Of a DNA stretch of 64,000 nt, positions 59,535-64,000 are shown in pieces. The stretch comes from an uncultured Eubacteriales bacterium (GTDB lineage Bacteria > Bacillota > Clostridia > Oscillospirales > QAMX01): NCBI GenBank assembly GCA_934546935.1, contig CAKTEH010000008.1, positions 62,001-126,000 of the forward strand, written 5' to 3'. Both the position numbers and the translations under genes were made by a program. Under the pieces are notes generated by a model. It did not search any database and was not told where the DNA came from. It worked only from the letters and a program-made list of their open reading frames with translations. Position 1 is the first letter of the stretch; every line of letters begins with the position of its first letter.

Positions 59535-60302
59535 ATGCACACAAAAGAGAGCTTGATGCACGATTTGGAAGCGCTTGGGATCGACCCGGCGGGCACTTTG
59601 TTTGTCCATTCCTCTTATAAAAGTATTGGAGAGGTTGAAGGGCGCGCCGATACTGTGCTTGATGCGCTGTCAGAATATATGGCCGGCGGGCTTCTGGCGC
59701 TGCCAACGCATACCTGGAGCAATACGAATCCGAGAAACCCGGTTATGGATGTGCTGTATACGCCGGCCTGCGTTGGGATTCTGCCGGAACTGTTCCGGAA
59801 AAGGCCTGGGGTTGTACGGTCTTTACATCCAACGCATTCTGTCGCGGCGCTGGGCCGGGATGCGCGGGAATTTGTAGCCGGGGAGGAGCTGCGCAGAACG
59901 CCCTGCCCGGAGGGCGGTGTGTACCACCGCTTATATTTGCGCAACGCCCAGATTTTGCTGATCGGCGTTAACTTTACGCGCAATACGTTTATTCACGGTG
60001 TTGAGGAGTGGGAACATGTCCCGGGTACGCTTAATCCTGCATTGGAGGATATCCATGTGATAGACGAGGCCGGCCGCCGGTATTATGCGCCGCAGCACCG
60101 CCACTGCGCGCCGCTGATTTCGGAAACCTTTTGGAAGATAGAACCGGTTGCGATCCGCGATGGCGCGACACGCGTCGGACGCTTTGGCGATGCAAAGGTA
60201 TTCCTTTCCGGCGCGCGGCGTCTGCGTGATGTCGTTGCCCGTATTTTTTCCATCGATCCGGCTGCGTTGATGGATAATACGCCGCTTGACGGTCGTTTTT
60301 GA
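59535..60302 (+). CDS. AAC(3)-family N-acetyltransferase
   Basis: The 255-residue protein belongs to the aminoglycoside 3-N-acetyltransferase fold: 'TLFVHSSYKSIGEVEGRADT', 'LALPTHTWSNTNPRNPVMDV', the signature 'RSLHPTHSVAALGRDA' with the catalytic His near residue 99, and 'ILLIGVNFTRNTFIHGVEE' with the catalytic Glu region. True aminoglycoside resistance is only one role of the fold; chromosomal relatives such as YokD or FrbF act on other amines. GGAGGCTGTT precedes the ATG at 59535. Resistance should not be assumed. Confidence 0.85.
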   Translation: MHTKESLMHDLEALGIDPAGTLFVHSSYKSIGEVEGRADTVLDALSEYMAGGLLALPTHTWSNTNPRNPVMDVLYTPACVGILPELFRKRPGVVRSLHPTHSVAALGRDAREFVAGEELRRTPCPEGGVYHRLYLRNAQILLIGVNFTRNTFIHGVEEWEHVPGTLNPALEDIHVIDEAGRRYYAPQHRHCAPLISETFWKIEPVAIRDGATRVGRFGDAKVFLSGARRLRDVVARIFSIDPAALMDNTPLDGRF

Positions 60303-60373
60303 CGCGGCCGGACGGTTAAATGGTATGAGATAAGAAATCCCGGACGCCAATACTGGCAGCCTGGAATCTTGGC

Positions 60374-60417
60374 AAAAGGAATCCCGACCGTTTTCAAAAA
60401 CGGTCGGGATTCCTTTT
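60374..60417. terminator. bidirectional terminator
   Basis: AAAAGGAATCCCGACCGTTTT and its complement form a 21-bp stem with a two-base loop; T tracts flank both strands. It separates convergent genes. Confidence 0.92.
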
Positions 60418-60433
60418 ATATATTTATGCCTTT

Positions 60434-60994
60434 TTACCTTTCTGATTTTAACAACGCATAATAACAGGCGTCACATATTCCCTGATTATTATGGTCCGCA
60501 CAACGCAGGATACCCTCAAATTTCATTCCGCATTTTTCCATGACTTTTCCGGAATTGGGATTTCTGGGGTCATGCCTTGCTTCAATACGATTCGCGCCGA
60601 CCTTATCAAAGAAAAAATCCATTACGGCTTTCAGCGCTTCTGAAGTAATTCCCTGATGCCACCAGGCGGTTCCTATACAATAACCGATATGAACCATAGA
60701 AATATCCTCGTCCATATGGACGGCGGCGATGCTGCCGATGGGATCGCTGCCGTTTTCTTTTAAAACAATTGCCCATTGATAATAGTTATCATGGGAATAG
60801 GAATTGACCCAATTTTCCAGGACGGCTTTGCTGACGTCAATACTTGTATGCGTGGGCCAGGTTAAATACCTGGTTACTTCGTCGTCTGCTGCCCAGTTGT
60901 TGTACATCGCACAGGCGTCTTCTTTCATGAACTTTCTTAAAACCAGCCGCTCCGTTTCCAGTTTTTGTGTTCCGCAGTGTTTCATAAAAGACAT
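60434..60994 (-). CDS. RimJ/RimL-type GNAT acetyltransferase
   Basis: This 186-residue protein has 'LETERLVLRKFMKEDACAMY' at its start, 'HIGYCIGTAWWHQGITSEAL' (acetyl-CoA motif A) and 'ARHDPRNPNSGKVMEKCGM' (motif B with the Asn-x-x-S). This is the ribosomal-protein-acetyltransferase-like group (Acetyltransf_3), whose members also modify antibiotics and peptides. An AGGAAAGG lies before the paired starts at 60994 and 60985. Confidence 0.9.
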   Translation of the reverse strand: MSFMKHCGTQKLETERLVLRKFMKEDACAMYNNWAADDEVTRYLTWPTHTSIDVSKAVLENWVNSYSHDNYYQWAIVLKENGSDPIGSIAAVHMDEDISMVHIGYCIGTAWWHQGITSEALKAVMDFFFDKVGANRIEARHDPRNPNSGKVMEKCGMKFEGILRCADHNNQGICDACYYALLKSER

Positions 60995-62794
<1,800 letters not shown>

Positions 62795-62806
62795 GAGGAG
62801 GAATGA

Positions 62807-63955
<1,149 letters not shown>

Positions 63956-63965
63956 AATTTGAGGG

Positions 63966-63997
63966 AAAGCCGCAGGTGATTTTCCTGCGGCTTTTTT
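63966..63997 (+). terminator. terminator of the esterase pair
   Basis: AAGCCGCAGG pairs with CCTGCGGCTT over a seven-base loop and is followed by T4, 12 bases past the stop. Confidence 0.88.
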
Positions 63998-64000
63998 GAA

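Overview
The window reads as a chromosomal segment of an anaerobic, spore-forming Clostridia bacterium of moderately high GC, most like the Oscillospirales/Ruminococcaceae gut lineages. The reasons are a set of sporulation genes (germination protease Gpr, SpoIIP, a SpoVB-type flippase, a SpoIVFB-like M50 protease, a PdaB-like deacetylase), the clostridial TIGR03960/TIGR03936 gene pair, an NADH-linked [FeFe]-hydrogenase operon, AddAB and a type A RNase P RNA. Genes are dense on both strands, with short spacers, strong Shine-Dalgarno sequences and many hairpin terminators. No CRISPR array, prophage or intact insertion sequence was seen.

Layout. 1-230: the end of a possible structured RNA closed by a terminator. 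387-4239 (minus): wecB-tldD-tldE operon with overlapping stops and starts. 4486-6033: SpoVB-like flippase. 6215-8596 (minus): nfeD-floA operon followed by three small unknown genes, two of them tandem paralogues. 8727-10097 (minus): rRNA m5C methyltransferase. 10221-13261: M50 protease, TIGR03960 radical SAM protein and its TIGR03936 partner. 13343-15373: gpr and spoIIP. 16333-18955: phosphoribosyltransferase, GlmU-like acyltransferase and glmM. 19020-20926 (minus): CorC/HlyC-type protein and two small genes. 21188-25016: serine recombinase broken by one in-frame stop, then a 975-residue SLH surface protein. 25515-33066 (minus): addA, addB and rnpB.

33889-38765: phosphoesterase, GH127 glycosidase, hslO and a nucleotidyltransferase. 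39086-40822: divergent sporulation-type deacetylase and lytic transglycosylase. 41009-41435: a decayed short-chain dehydrogenase. 42108-46251: hydrogenase operon (NuoE-like, NuoF-like, HydA) behind a consensus promoter. 46480-49308: MATE transporter, HD nucleotidase, tRNA-Leu(GAG) and a GNAT. 49862-54385: three cytosolic esterases and a metallo-beta-lactamase hydrolase. 54600-60994: amidohydrolase, a 47-residue Asn/Gln-repeat protein, dcd, a frameshifted FAD oxidoreductase, a two-domain P-loop kinase, an AAC(3)-family protein and a GNAT. 61637-63955: two tandem ferulate-esterase-type genes.

Taken together, the esterases and GH127 suggest growth on imported fragments of esterified, arabinose-containing plant polysaccharide; the hydrogenase disposes of fermentation electrons; the amino-sugar genes feed cell-wall synthesis. 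The observations I would check first are: the hairpin over the gpr ribosome-binding site with a possible forespore promoter starting inside it; the Asn/Gln-repeat microprotein behind a SigG-like promoter; the small paralogues attached to the flotillin operon; and the unusual kinase fusion. All functions are inferred from sequence by eye; no database search was run.
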